Positions 46,742-54,311 of a stretch of 64,000 nt of DNA are shown here, in pieces. Within the stretch, counting starts at the first letter, position 1. Each line of letters begins with the position of its first letter. The notes beneath the pieces were generated by a model that was not told where the DNA came from, did not search any database, and saw nothing but the letters and a program-made list of their open reading frames with translations. The position numbers and the translations under genes are program-made. Where the stretch lies: assembly GCA_017472965.1 (NCBI GenBank), contig JAFUNR010000004.1, forward strand, positions 107,636 to 171,635, given 5' to 3'. Source of the stretch: Oscillospiraceae bacterium (GTDB lineage Bacteria > Bacillota > Clostridia > Oscillospirales > Ruminococcaceae).

Positions 46742-48063
46742 AAAACGGTTTTTTGCGATCGCATATGGCACAGAATGCATCATGGATCATCATAGGGCAG
46801 ATCTATCAGATGGTGCTGACTTTTCTGGTTGGTATTTTTTCGGCACGCTATCTCGGCCCTTCAAACTACGGCCTGATCAACTACGCGGCATCTCTTGTTA
46901 CTCTTTTTACGGCGATCTGCACCCTTGGAACGGAAAATATTCTGGTCAATGAACTGGTGAGCCGGCCGGAAAAGGAAGGCGTTGTCTGCGGCACTGTTAT
47001 CCGGATGCGCCTGTTGTCCAGTCTGCTTTCTGTGATCCTGCTGACACTGCTTGCGCAGATGATGAATCCGGATGAACCTCTGACGGTATATATCACGGCA
47101 CTGTACAGTACGACGCTGTTGGTCAAAAGTTTCGACAGCCTGAATCTGTGGTTTCAGGCGAAATTGCTGTCGAAGGTCACGGCAGGTATCTCGGCGGCGG
47201 CTTTTACGGCTGTTTCTGCATATAAGGTATATCTTCTGGTCACGCAGAAAAGCGTTATATGGTTTGCGGCTTCAAATGTAATTCAATTCGCAATCGTTTC
47301 ATTCCTGCTGGTCGTTTTTTACTATCGGCACAATGGCCGACAGCATCCTTTGGTCTGGGACGGAAAACTGGCAAAGGAGTTGTTTTCCCGAAGCTACCAT
47401 TTTGTTTTGTCCGGTATGATGGTGGCTGTATATGGCCAGATGGATAAGATTATGCTGAAAGGGATGCTGGATGAGACTGCAGTGGGTATTTATACTGCGG
47501 GCAGCTCCATATCCGAGATGTGGATCTTCATCCTGGGGGCAATCGTAACTTCTGCACGGCCGGTCATTCTGGAAAAGTTCAGAACAGACCGCGAAAAATA
47601 TGAGAAAATGCTCACCGGCCTGTATGCGGTGGTCATCGGCTGTTCTGTGGCGGTGGCGCTGGTGCTGTCACTGTCGGCAAAGCTGGTGATATGGATTTTG
47701 TATGGCGAGGCGTATGCGGCGGCGAAGAGTGTGCTGCGGATACTGACATGGTCGACTGCTTTTTCCTATATGGGCGTTGTGCGGGGAATCTGGGTTGTCC
47801 CGAATGAAAAGCAGCGTTATGAAAAATATATTGCGGCAAGCGGTGCCGTATGCAACTTGCTGCTGAATTGTCTGCTGATTCCTTCGTTCGGTGCGAATGG
47901 CGCAGCGGTGGCGACACTTGCATCGCAGGCGTTTACCAATTTCATTGTCGGGTTCCTGATCAAAGAGATTCGTTATAACAATGTGCTTATTGTGCGGAGC
48001 TTTTTCCTCCCGTTCAAAATGCTCAAGGAATGTATGGAAGGACGAAAAAAGAATGGAAATTGA
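46738..48063 (+). CDS. Wzx-type oligosaccharide flippase
   Basis: 441 residues, about 12-14 hydrophobic segments, polysaccharide biosynthesis (MOP) superfamily. WIIIGQIYQMVLTFLVGIFS with ARYLGPSNYGLINYAASL is the usual N-terminal signature. It moves undecaprenyl-linked repeat units across the membrane, implying a Wzy-type polymerisation or direct transfer of a short glycan. ATG 46738 overlaps the previous stop; the longer frame start at 46690 is inside the upstream gene. Confidence 0.88.
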   Translation: MKNGFLRSHMAQNASWIIIGQIYQMVLTFLVGIFSARYLGPSNYGLINYAASLVTLFTAICTLGTENILVNELVSRPEKEGVVCGTVIRMRLLSSLLSVILLTLLAQMMNPDEPLTVYITALYSTTLLVKSFDSLNLWFQAKLLSKVTAGISAAAFTAVSAYKVYLLVTQKSVIWFAASNVIQFAIVSFLLVVFYYRHNGRQHPLVWDGKLAKELFSRSYHFVLSGMMVAVYGQMDKIMLKGMLDETAVGIYTAGSSISEMWIFILGAIVTSARPVILEKFRTDREKYEKMLTGLYAVVIGCSVAVALVLSLSAKLVIWILYGEAYAAAKSVLRILTWSTAFSYMGVVRGIWVVPNEKQRYEKYIAASGAVCNLLLNCLLIPSFGANGAAVATLASQAFTNFIVGFLIKEIRYNNVLIVRSFFLPFKMLKECMEGRKKNGN

Positions 48064-48901
48064 TGCAAGACAGCTGAATGCTTTGAAATCGGCTGAACTG
48101 GAGATGCTGCAGGCCTTTATTGAGGTGTGTGAAAAGCTGGAACTCAACTATTACCTTTTGGGCGGGACGCTGCTGGGCGCGGTGCGTCATCAGGGATTCA
48201 TTCCGTGGGATGATGATATCGATGTAGGTATGCTGCGGAAGGATTATGAAAAATTCGTCCGCGAGGGACAGAAATATCTGCCGGAGCATATTTTCTTGCA
48301 GCATTACAATACGGATCCGGCGTATCCCATGAATTTTGTGAAACTGCGGAACAGCCGCACTGCATTTATTGAAACGTCGGTACGAAAACTGAAAATGAAT
48401 CACGGCGTATTTCTGGATGTGTTTCCGCTGGATCGCTGCGAGACAGCGGAGAAGAGAAAGTGGTTTGAAAGGATGAACGCGATCTGTCGGATGCGCATTG
48501 CAATGGTGTTTGATTTGAAGCGTGATGTCAGTCTGCGCGGAAAAGTTAGCGGAGTCGTTCTGAAGCTGCTGTTCCCCAGGGTAAGCAGTGCGGTAAAACT
48601 GCGCGAAAAGCTGCACTGCTCTATGCCCGATGGGCCACTGGTCGCCAATTTTTGCGGGGCATGGGGTGTGAAGGAGATCGTTCCGGCAACGTGGTACGGG
48701 CAGCCAAGAGAGCTGTATTTTGAGGGAATGCGTGTAAAAGCTCCGGCGGAGTATGAGAAATGGCTCACGCAGGTGTATGGTGATTATATGCAGCTGCCGC
48801 CGGAGGAAAAACGGGTGACACACCATTATACCGAAGTCATCGATATGGAGCACTCCTATTTTGACTATGTAAAAAACGAAAATGGAAGGAAAGAAGAATG
48901 A
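48053..48901 (+). CDS. LicD-family phosphotransferase
   Basis: 282 residues. LLGGTLLGAVRHQGFIPWDD followed by DIDVGM (residues about 36-62) is the LicD/fukutin nucleotidyltransferase signature. LicD of pneumococcus transfers phosphocholine from CDP-choline to teichoic acids; related proteins transfer ribitol- or glycerol-phosphate. It overlaps the flippase end by 11 bases and its stop overlaps the start of the TagD-like gene (ATGA). The coupling suggests CDP-glycerol as donor, so glycan decoration with glycerol phosphate is the inferred role. Confidence 0.85.
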   Translation: MEIDARQLNALKSAELEMLQAFIEVCEKLELNYYLLGGTLLGAVRHQGFIPWDDDIDVGMLRKDYEKFVREGQKYLPEHIFLQHYNTDPAYPMNFVKLRNSRTAFIETSVRKLKMNHGVFLDVFPLDRCETAEKRKWFERMNAICRMRIAMVFDLKRDVSLRGKVSGVVLKLLFPRVSSAVKLREKLHCSMPDGPLVANFCGAWGVKEIVPATWYGQPRELYFEGMRVKAPAEYEKWLTQVYGDYMQLPPEEKRVTHHYTEVIDMEHSYFDYVKNENGRKEE

Positions 48902-49305
48902 AAAGGGTTATCACATACGGCACATTTGACCTGCTTCATTACGGACACATCAATCTTCTGAAACGTGCAAAAGAATACGGAGACTACCTGATTGTGGCAC
49001 TGTCTACCGATGAATTCAATAAAAATGCCAAAAACAAAGTTTGTTACTTTGATTATGAGAAAAGAAAGGCGCTTTTGGAAGCGGTGCGTTATGTGGATCT
49101 GGTCATCCCGGAGGAAAACTGGGATCAGAAGCGCAGTGATATGCATTTGTACCATATTGATACGTTTGTTATGGGAAATGATTGGGAAGGCAAGTTTGAC
49201 TTTTTGAAGGATGAAGGGGTCGATGTGGTTTATCTGACCAGAACGCCTGAGATCAGCACAACGCAGATCAAACTCGATCTGCAGGAGAAGGAAGAGAAAA
49301 AGTAA
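48898..49305 (+). CDS. tagD: Glycerol-3-phosphate cytidylyltransferase
   Basis: 135 residues, the standard TagD length. ITYGTFDLLHYGHINLLKRA contains the HxGH nucleotide-binding motif, MGNDWEGKFD and RTPEISTTQIK complete the family pattern. The enzyme makes CDP-glycerol from CTP and glycerol-3-phosphate for teichoic acids or phosphoglycerol-modified capsules. No TagB/TagF-type glycerophosphotransferase is visible nearby; the coupled LicD protein is the best partner. Confidence 0.92.
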   Translation: MKRVITYGTFDLLHYGHINLLKRAKEYGDYLIVALSTDEFNKNAKNKVCYFDYEKRKALLEAVRYVDLVIPEENWDQKRSDMHLYHIDTFVMGNDWEGKFDFLKDEGVDVVYLTRTPEISTTQIKLDLQEKEEKK

Positions 49306-49349
49306 GATGCTGTCGTAACCGGCAGTGAAGGGTAAAGTGGAAAACAGTC

Positions 49350-50516
49350 ATGCATTTTATGTTTTTTTCGGCGCAGTACTTGCCAACGGTCGGCGGTGTA
49401 GAGCGCTACACTGCCAGTCTGGGGAAAGAACTGGTGAAAAACGGTCACCGGGTGACGGTGGTCACATCGGCGCTGCCGGGTTTGCCTGCAGAGGAGACCG
49501 GCGCGGACGGGATCGCCGTGATCCGTCTGCCGGTGATCCCGCTGATAGGCGGACGATTTCCCGTGCTGCGTCTTTCCTCACAAAAAGCTGCGTTCAAAAA
49601 GCTGTTTGTGCAGCATAAACCGGATTTCTGCGTGATCCAGACCCGGTTTTACACCAACAGCATCATGGCAGCGCGTCTGTGCAAAAAACACAGGGTACCA
49701 GCCCTTGTGGTCGAGCATGGGACCGCGCACCTGATGCGCGGCGGTCTGACCGGCATTTTGGGTGATGTGTATGAGCATCTGGTCTGTCGCTACATCCATG
49801 GAAAATGTCTGGATTTTTATGGTGTATCGGTGGCCTGCTGTGACTGGCTTCGGCATTTCGGTATCGAAACGGATCGTGTGCTGTACAACAGTGTAACGCC
49901 GGCGGAACTGCGGGCTCTGGCAGAAAAAGGAGCGGGGCAGCTGCATGAAAAACTGCCGGCGGGAATCGAAAACAAGGTAAAGTTTGTGTTTTCGGCGCGT
50001 TTCATTCCGGAAAAGGGTGTGGAACCGCTTCTGCACGCGTTTGGTCGTGTAAGGGAAAATCACCCGGACGCGGTGCTGCTGATGGCGGGTGACGGTCCGT
50101 TGTGGCAGAAAGCTGATGCGGACAAGCCTGAGAATGTGTATCTTTTAGGGCGGCTTTCCTATGAGGCGAATCTGGCGCTGATCGCCATGGGCGATGCCTT
50201 TGTGCTGCCCACATTCTCGGAGGGATTTGCCACAACGGTGCTGGAGGCGGCTGCGCTGGGTACCGTTGTGCTTACGACACCCACCGGCGGGTCGCCGCAG
50301 CTCATACCGGATGCGGAGCATGGCTGTCTGTTCCCTTCCATGGCGGAGGAGGATATCTTCGAAGCATTGGAGGCAGCCCTTGCGGATGCGGAGTGGCGCA
50401 GACGTGCTGCCGCGGCGGCGTATGACAATCTGCTGCACAATTTTACATGGGAAGAGACCTGCCGCAGGCTGGTCGCGACTGCCAGACAGAAAACCGGGGA
50501 GGAAAAGAAAGCGTGA
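49350..50516 (+). CDS. Family 4 glycosyltransferase
   Basis: 388 residues, GT-B fold. MHFMFFSAQYLPTVGGVERY is a typical GT4 N-terminus (glycine-rich acceptor loop); the donor half shows FSARFIPEKGVEPLLHAF and LPTFSEGFATTVLEAAALGT, the EX7E motif. Codon use returns towards the genome's GC-rich style compared with the previous genes. Its stop overlaps the GTG of the next gene (GTGA). Confidence 0.86.
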   Translation: MHFMFFSAQYLPTVGGVERYTASLGKELVKNGHRVTVVTSALPGLPAEETGADGIAVIRLPVIPLIGGRFPVLRLSSQKAAFKKLFVQHKPDFCVIQTRFYTNSIMAARLCKKHRVPALVVEHGTAHLMRGGLTGILGDVYEHLVCRYIHGKCLDFYGVSVACCDWLRHFGIETDRVLYNSVTPAELRALAEKGAGQLHEKLPAGIENKVKFVFSARFIPEKGVEPLLHAFGRVRENHPDAVLLMAGDGPLWQKADADKPENVYLLGRLSYEANLALIAMGDAFVLPTFSEGFATTVLEAAALGTVVLTTPTGGSPQLIPDAEHGCLFPSMAEEDIFEALEAALADAEWRRRAAAAAYDNLLHNFTWEETCRRLVATARQKTGEEKKA

Positions 50517-51211
50517 AGACACTTGTCATCATTCCTGCGTTCAATGAGCAGGACAATATACAGCGGGTTGTGGATAATCTGGTGCAGAATTATCCGCAAT
50601 TTGATTATGTAATCGTCAATGACGGTTCCCGGGACAAAACCTCTTCCATCTGTCATGCCAACGGCTACAATATTATTGATCTGCCGGTCAATCTGGGACT
50701 GGCGGGTGCGTTTCAGACCGGTTTGAAGTATGCACGCAATGCAGGATACGACAGAGCCATTCAGTTTGATGCAGACGGGCAGCATCTGCCGCGGTACATA
50801 CAGCCGATGATCGACTGCATGGAACGGGAGGGGTGCGATATCGTCATCGGTTCCCGTTTTGTAACGGAGAAAAAGCCCAAGACGCTGCGCATGATGGGAT
50901 CCTATCTCATCGCGTTCGCCATGTGGCTGACTACCGGCAAGGCTCTCACCGACCCCACCAGCGGCATGCGGTTGTTTGACAGAGAGATGATCGAGGAATT
51001 TGCGGGCGATGCCAACTATACGCCGGAGCCGGATACCGTTAGCTACCTGATGAAAAACGGCGCGGAGGTCAGAGAGATCCAGGTGGAAATGGCAGAACGG
51101 ATTGCGGGTGAAAGCTATCTGAACATGACCAATGCGATCAAATATATGATCCGCATGGGCTTCAGTATCATTTTGATCCAGTGGTTCAGAAAAAGAAAGG
51201 GGAGAGCGTGA
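50513..51211 (+). CDS. Polyprenyl-phosphate glycosyltransferase-like GT2 (DPM1/GtrB type)
   Basis: 232 residues. VIIPAFNEQDNIQRVVDNL, VNDGSRDKTSSI and QFDADGQH give the donor and metal sites of Dpm1/GtrB-like enzymes, which transfer a sugar from a nucleotide to undecaprenyl phosphate. The C-terminal segment after residue 195 is amphipathic/hydrophobic (IRMGFSIILIQWF) and may bind the membrane, but there are no full Gtr-type transmembrane helices. GTG 50513 overlaps the upstream stop, and its own stop overlaps the DUF2304 ATG (TGATG). Confidence 0.85.
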   Translation: MKTLVIIPAFNEQDNIQRVVDNLVQNYPQFDYVIVNDGSRDKTSSICHANGYNIIDLPVNLGLAGAFQTGLKYARNAGYDRAIQFDADGQHLPRYIQPMIDCMEREGCDIVIGSRFVTEKKPKTLRMMGSYLIAFAMWLTTGKALTDPTSGMRLFDREMIEEFAGDANYTPEPDTVSYLMKNGAEVREIQVEMAERIAGESYLNMTNAIKYMIRMGFSIILIQWFRKRKGRA

Positions 51212-51591
51212 TGGAATATCTTGTCTGGCAGATCCGACTTTTGCTGGTGCTGTGCAGCGTCGGGGCGTTTGTGTTTGTGATGAAGTATATCCGGAAAAGC
51301 CGCGTCAAGATCGAGCATACCATTTTCTGGATACTGATGTGCATTATTCTGCTGGTGATGAGCATTTTTCCGCAGATCCCTTACTGGCTGTCGGGGCTGC
51401 TCAGAATTGAGTCGCCGGCGAACTTTGTATTCCTGTTCCTGATCGCGCTTCTTCTGGTGAATCAGTTCTTTACCACGATGCGCCTTTCGCATACCGAGAT
51501 CCGCCTGCAGGAACTGGTGCAGGAAGTCGCACTGATGAATGGGAAAAATGTTGAAAAGAAAGAAGAAACCGATGAAGAGACACAAGAGTAA
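51211..51591 (+). CDS. DUF2304 small membrane protein
   Basis: 126 residues with three hydrophobic segments (about 8-30, 40-65, 75-95) and a charged, coiled-coil-prone tail (HTEIRLQELVQEVALMN). This matches the DUF2304 pattern, a family regularly found beside Dpm1/GtrB-like GT2 genes in Firmicutes polysaccharide loci. A role as membrane anchor or lipid-sugar carrier for the GT2 enzyme is inferred from context, by analogy with GtrA. The coding end overlaps the DUF2142 gene. Confidence 0.82.
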   Translation: MEYLVWQIRLLLVLCSVGAFVFVMKYIRKSRVKIEHTIFWILMCIILLVMSIFPQIPYWLSGLLRIESPANFVFLFLIALLLVNQFFTTMRLSHTEIRLQELVQEVALMNGKNVEKKEETDEETQE

Positions 51592-53764
51592 CGAAGCCAA
51601 CGGAAACGGGCAGGATACAGGCCGGCAGAAAAAATACAGACATCTGCTTGTCATAGCTGTGCTGCTGCTGGCAGCGGCGGCAGCGTTTGTGTTTGTCGGC
51701 ATCGATACGCTGTCTCTGGCACAGGGCAAGACGCAGAGGGTCATTGTCAATGATGACTATTCTGTTCTGACGCAGCCGGTGCAGGGAACGGAAGGCATCC
51801 GGCAGCAGCTGCAGATCAAAGCCGGAACTACGCTGCACGGTGTTTCCGTCAATATATCGACATTTGCCCGTGTGGTACGCGGAACGGTGTATGCCGATGT
51901 ACTGGATGCGCAGGGGAAGCGTCTTGCGGGTGCCGCAGTGGATATGGTACAGCTGAAAGACAATACCTTCCGGATGTTTTTGCTGGATCATCCTGTCACC
52001 TGTGCACAGGATACGGAGCTGGTTCTGCACATTTATACGGAGCCACAGACCGCGGAGGATGTCATTGCTCTTTGGAAAAGCGAAACGGATTATGAGGGGT
52101 TTGCACTCAGCGAAGCGGACGGACAAAGCACGGGTACCATAGCCGTACAGTATATCGTCGAACACGTCGGGCAGGATGTTGTGTGGTATTATGTGCTGCT
52201 TTTTGTGCTGTCTGCAGTGGCGCTGGTGTTGGTATATGTGTTGGCGTTTGTGATAAAAGTGAAACCGGAGTGGCTTTTTCTGGCAGCGGCGCTGCTGGTG
52301 GGAATGGTTTTCGTCGTTTTTACGCCTGTCGGCGGTGCGCCGGATGAGTATGTACATATCGCATCGGCGTATAAGATGTCAAACCGGATTCTTGGTGTGG
52401 AAGAGCTGGGCGGATACGGTACGGTGACGGTCCGTGCCTGTGATGCGCAGGAGAGTATGGCCGGCCCGGTGAACTATGACAGCTTTTCCTTTCAGGAGAT
52501 CTGGCAGGGGCTGAGCGGCGGTGCGCCGGCGGATAAAACACTGACGGTCATTGAGGCGCGTACGGCAGACGTGTTTTTCCTGCAGTATCTGGCACAGGCG
52601 CTGGGCGTAAGTCTTGCGCGGCTGCTGGGTGTTGGTTACATCTGGCTCATTGTTTTCGGCCGGATGGCCAATCTTCTGGCGTATGCGGCGGTGACCTTTC
52701 TGGCGATCCGGTGTATTCCTGTGTTCCGGACGGCGCTGGCGCTTTGTGCGCTGCTGCCCATGAGCCTGCAGCTGGCGGGCAGTTTTTCCTACGATGCCTA
52801 TGTACTGTACCTGTCCTTCCTCGGTATTGCAATGGTGTTTTCCATGGCTTACGGAGACGGAAAGGTGGGCTGGAAAGAGCTTTTGGGTTGTACGGCGGTA
52901 TTTTCGCTGCTTGCACCGGCGAAAGCAGTCTATATCCTGCTGGCATTTCTGGTGTTCATCGTTCCCTCCGGACGGTTGGGTGGCCGGAAGAAAGCCCTTC
53001 TGGCAAAGGGGGCGGTCGTTCTTATCGCCGTGTTGTTCTGGCTGCTGACCAATGCCGGAATGGTGCTGAATACGCTGGGTATTACGTATACACATGTAGA
53101 AGCGAAGCCGGAGATCGCTGCGGGGCAGGTATTGCAGGAAGCGGAGCCTGAGCAGGTGGCGGAAGGCGTACAGTATCCGTTTGATGCAATGGAATCCACT
53201 GCGGACGATGCATATCTTTATTACGACCCGGAAAGCGATATTCTTCCCAACGGCGACAGCCGGTATTACTACAGCGTGTCGTATATGCTGCGGAATCCCG
53301 GGCAGACGCTTCGGCTGCTGGTGCATACGCTGACGCAAGAGACCGGAAAATATGTTCAGAGTTTGTTGGGCACCCGTCTGGGCGAACTGATCCTTGTCGA
53401 TCTCAGCGCAAGCTGGCTGTGGGGAATCGCGCTGCTTGTACTGCTTGTGCTTTCCGTAATGCCGGTGCAGACACAAGAGCCGGTGCATACCGGCCTGCGC
53501 AGGCTGTGGGGCGTTGCTGTTTTTGCCGGCGTTGCCGCTGCGACTGTGCTGGCTTGCATTATGTGGACGCCGGTCAATTATGCGGTTGTTTTCGGCGTGC
53601 AGGGACGGTATCTGCTGCCCGCATTCCCGCTGTTGGTCATGGCATTGCAGAACCGTATGTTCCGCCTGACCCGCAATGTGGATCATGCACTGATTTTCAG
53701 CGTTGTACCGGTAAATCTGCTGATTCTGCTGAATGTGTTCCTTCTGATGGTGCAGCAGGGCTGA
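51539..53764 (+). CDS. DUF2142 polytopic membrane protein, probable GT-C-type glycosyltransferase
   Basis: 741 residues: a basic N-terminus, a first membrane segment (36-56), an extracytoplasmic beta-rich domain (about 60-210), then about ten further hydrophobic segments. After the segments at 217-239 and 244-262 comes FTPVGGAPDEYVHIASAY with Asp269-Glu270, in the position of the acidic loop motif of GT-C enzymes that use polyprenyl-phosphate sugars. A second extracytoplasmic loop (about 515-590) is acidic. ATG 51539 overlaps DUF2304 by 53 bases; ATGs at 51548 and 51572 are also possible. Enzymatic role is inferred. Confidence 0.78.
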   Translation: MGKMLKRKKKPMKRHKSNEANGNGQDTGRQKKYRHLLVIAVLLLAAAAAFVFVGIDTLSLAQGKTQRVIVNDDYSVLTQPVQGTEGIRQQLQIKAGTTLHGVSVNISTFARVVRGTVYADVLDAQGKRLAGAAVDMVQLKDNTFRMFLLDHPVTCAQDTELVLHIYTEPQTAEDVIALWKSETDYEGFALSEADGQSTGTIAVQYIVEHVGQDVVWYYVLLFVLSAVALVLVYVLAFVIKVKPEWLFLAAALLVGMVFVVFTPVGGAPDEYVHIASAYKMSNRILGVEELGGYGTVTVRACDAQESMAGPVNYDSFSFQEIWQGLSGGAPADKTLTVIEARTADVFFLQYLAQALGVSLARLLGVGYIWLIVFGRMANLLAYAAVTFLAIRCIPVFRTALALCALLPMSLQLAGSFSYDAYVLYLSFLGIAMVFSMAYGDGKVGWKELLGCTAVFSLLAPAKAVYILLAFLVFIVPSGRLGGRKKALLAKGAVVLIAVLFWLLTNAGMVLNTLGITYTHVEAKPEIAAGQVLQEAEPEQVAEGVQYPFDAMESTADDAYLYYDPESDILPNGDSRYYYSVSYMLRNPGQTLRLLVHTLTQETGKYVQSLLGTRLGELILVDLSASWLWGIALLVLLVLSVMPVQTQEPVHTGLRRLWGVAVFAGVAAATVLACIMWTPVNYAVVFGVQGRYLLPAFPLLVMALQNRMFRLTRNVDHALIFSVVPVNLLILLNVFLLMVQQG

Positions 53765-53816
53765 ACGGCAGAGCCGGACATCAAAGGGATCTGAAGAGAT
53801 AATAACCCCAAAGAGG

Positions 53817-53996
53817 GTGTTGCAAAATGAAAATTTTACAACACACCACATGAGAAATTCCATTTCGCGTGTGAATTCCGCAGGAATTTGCCGCAACATT
53901 TGACGGTTTTGGCTCTTTTAGCGCCAAATCAAGTTTGACGGAGCCAGCACAAAAAATCGTGCTGGCTCCTGCTGTTCTGCAATATTGCAACAGCTC
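53817..53996. repeat. Non-coding inverted-repeat element, MITE-like
   Basis: A 180-base non-coding segment bounded by palindromes that share TGTTGCAA/TTGCAACA: left GTGTTGCAAAAT / ATTTTACAACAC (53817-53828 / 53833-53844), right GCTGTT...AACAGC around TGCAATATTGCA (ending 53994). Between them lies a strong hairpin GGAGCCAGCAC / GTGCTGGCTCC (about 53939-53969). It contains no open frame. The layout suggests a miniature inverted-repeat element; the inner hairpin could also end the polysaccharide transcript. No second copy is in this window. Confidence 0.5.
53939..53969 (+). terminator. Hairpin downstream of the polysaccharide locus
   Basis: GGAGCCAGCAC / GTGCTGGCTCC with loop AAAAAATC. There is only a weak T-tract after it (CTGCTGTTCTG), so it may be part of the repeat element rather than a true terminator. 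Confidence 0.4.
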
Positions 53997-54111
53997 CGTT
54001 TTGCGTACGGCAGAACCGGCGGAAAAGACCGGCGTATGCAATACAACTATCCGGTATCGGTGAACAGGAGAGAAATGGGTCACATCTCCGCCAGCAGACG
54101 GACCGGCTGTC

Positions 54112-54160
54112 CGGGTGTTTTGCGGTGTGCGTTTCCCATTCGGGCGTTTTGCGGTGTTCG
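54112..54160. repeat. Pair of 20-base direct repeats upstream of the purine operon promoter
   Basis: CGGGTGTTTTGCGGTGTGCG (54112-54131) and CGGGCGTTTTGCGGTGTTCG (54141-54160) differ at two positions, share the 12-base core GTTTTGCGGTGT, and are spaced 29 bases apart. They end about 38 bases before the -35 element. They could be regulator binding sites; the rest of 53997-54197 shows nothing recognisable. Confidence 0.45.
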
Positions 54161-54197
54161 GGCCGGAACTGTGGACGGAATTTGTCGAAGTTGGCTG

Positions 54198-54226
54198 TTG
54201 AAAGCCGTTGCTTTTTCGGCTATAAT
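54198..54226 (+). promoter_or_regulatory. Promoter of the purine-salvage operon
   Basis: TTGAAA (54198-54203) and TATAAT (54221-54226) with a 17-base spacer. The leader to the first gene is about 80 bases and does not show the conserved loops of a purine riboswitch. Confidence 0.8.
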
Positions 54227-54311
54227 ATATAATGAGGTTACAGTTTTGCAATTACCGGTTTTCCGGCAGAGAAAAATCGGATGAACGGAATATGTAAAGG
54301 AGAAATGACAG

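Noticed and set aside
54227-54311. Possible purine riboswitch in the leader of the purine operon
   Set aside because: The leader is about 80 bases, has only a small CCGG hairpin, and lacks the conserved loop sequences and an expression platform.
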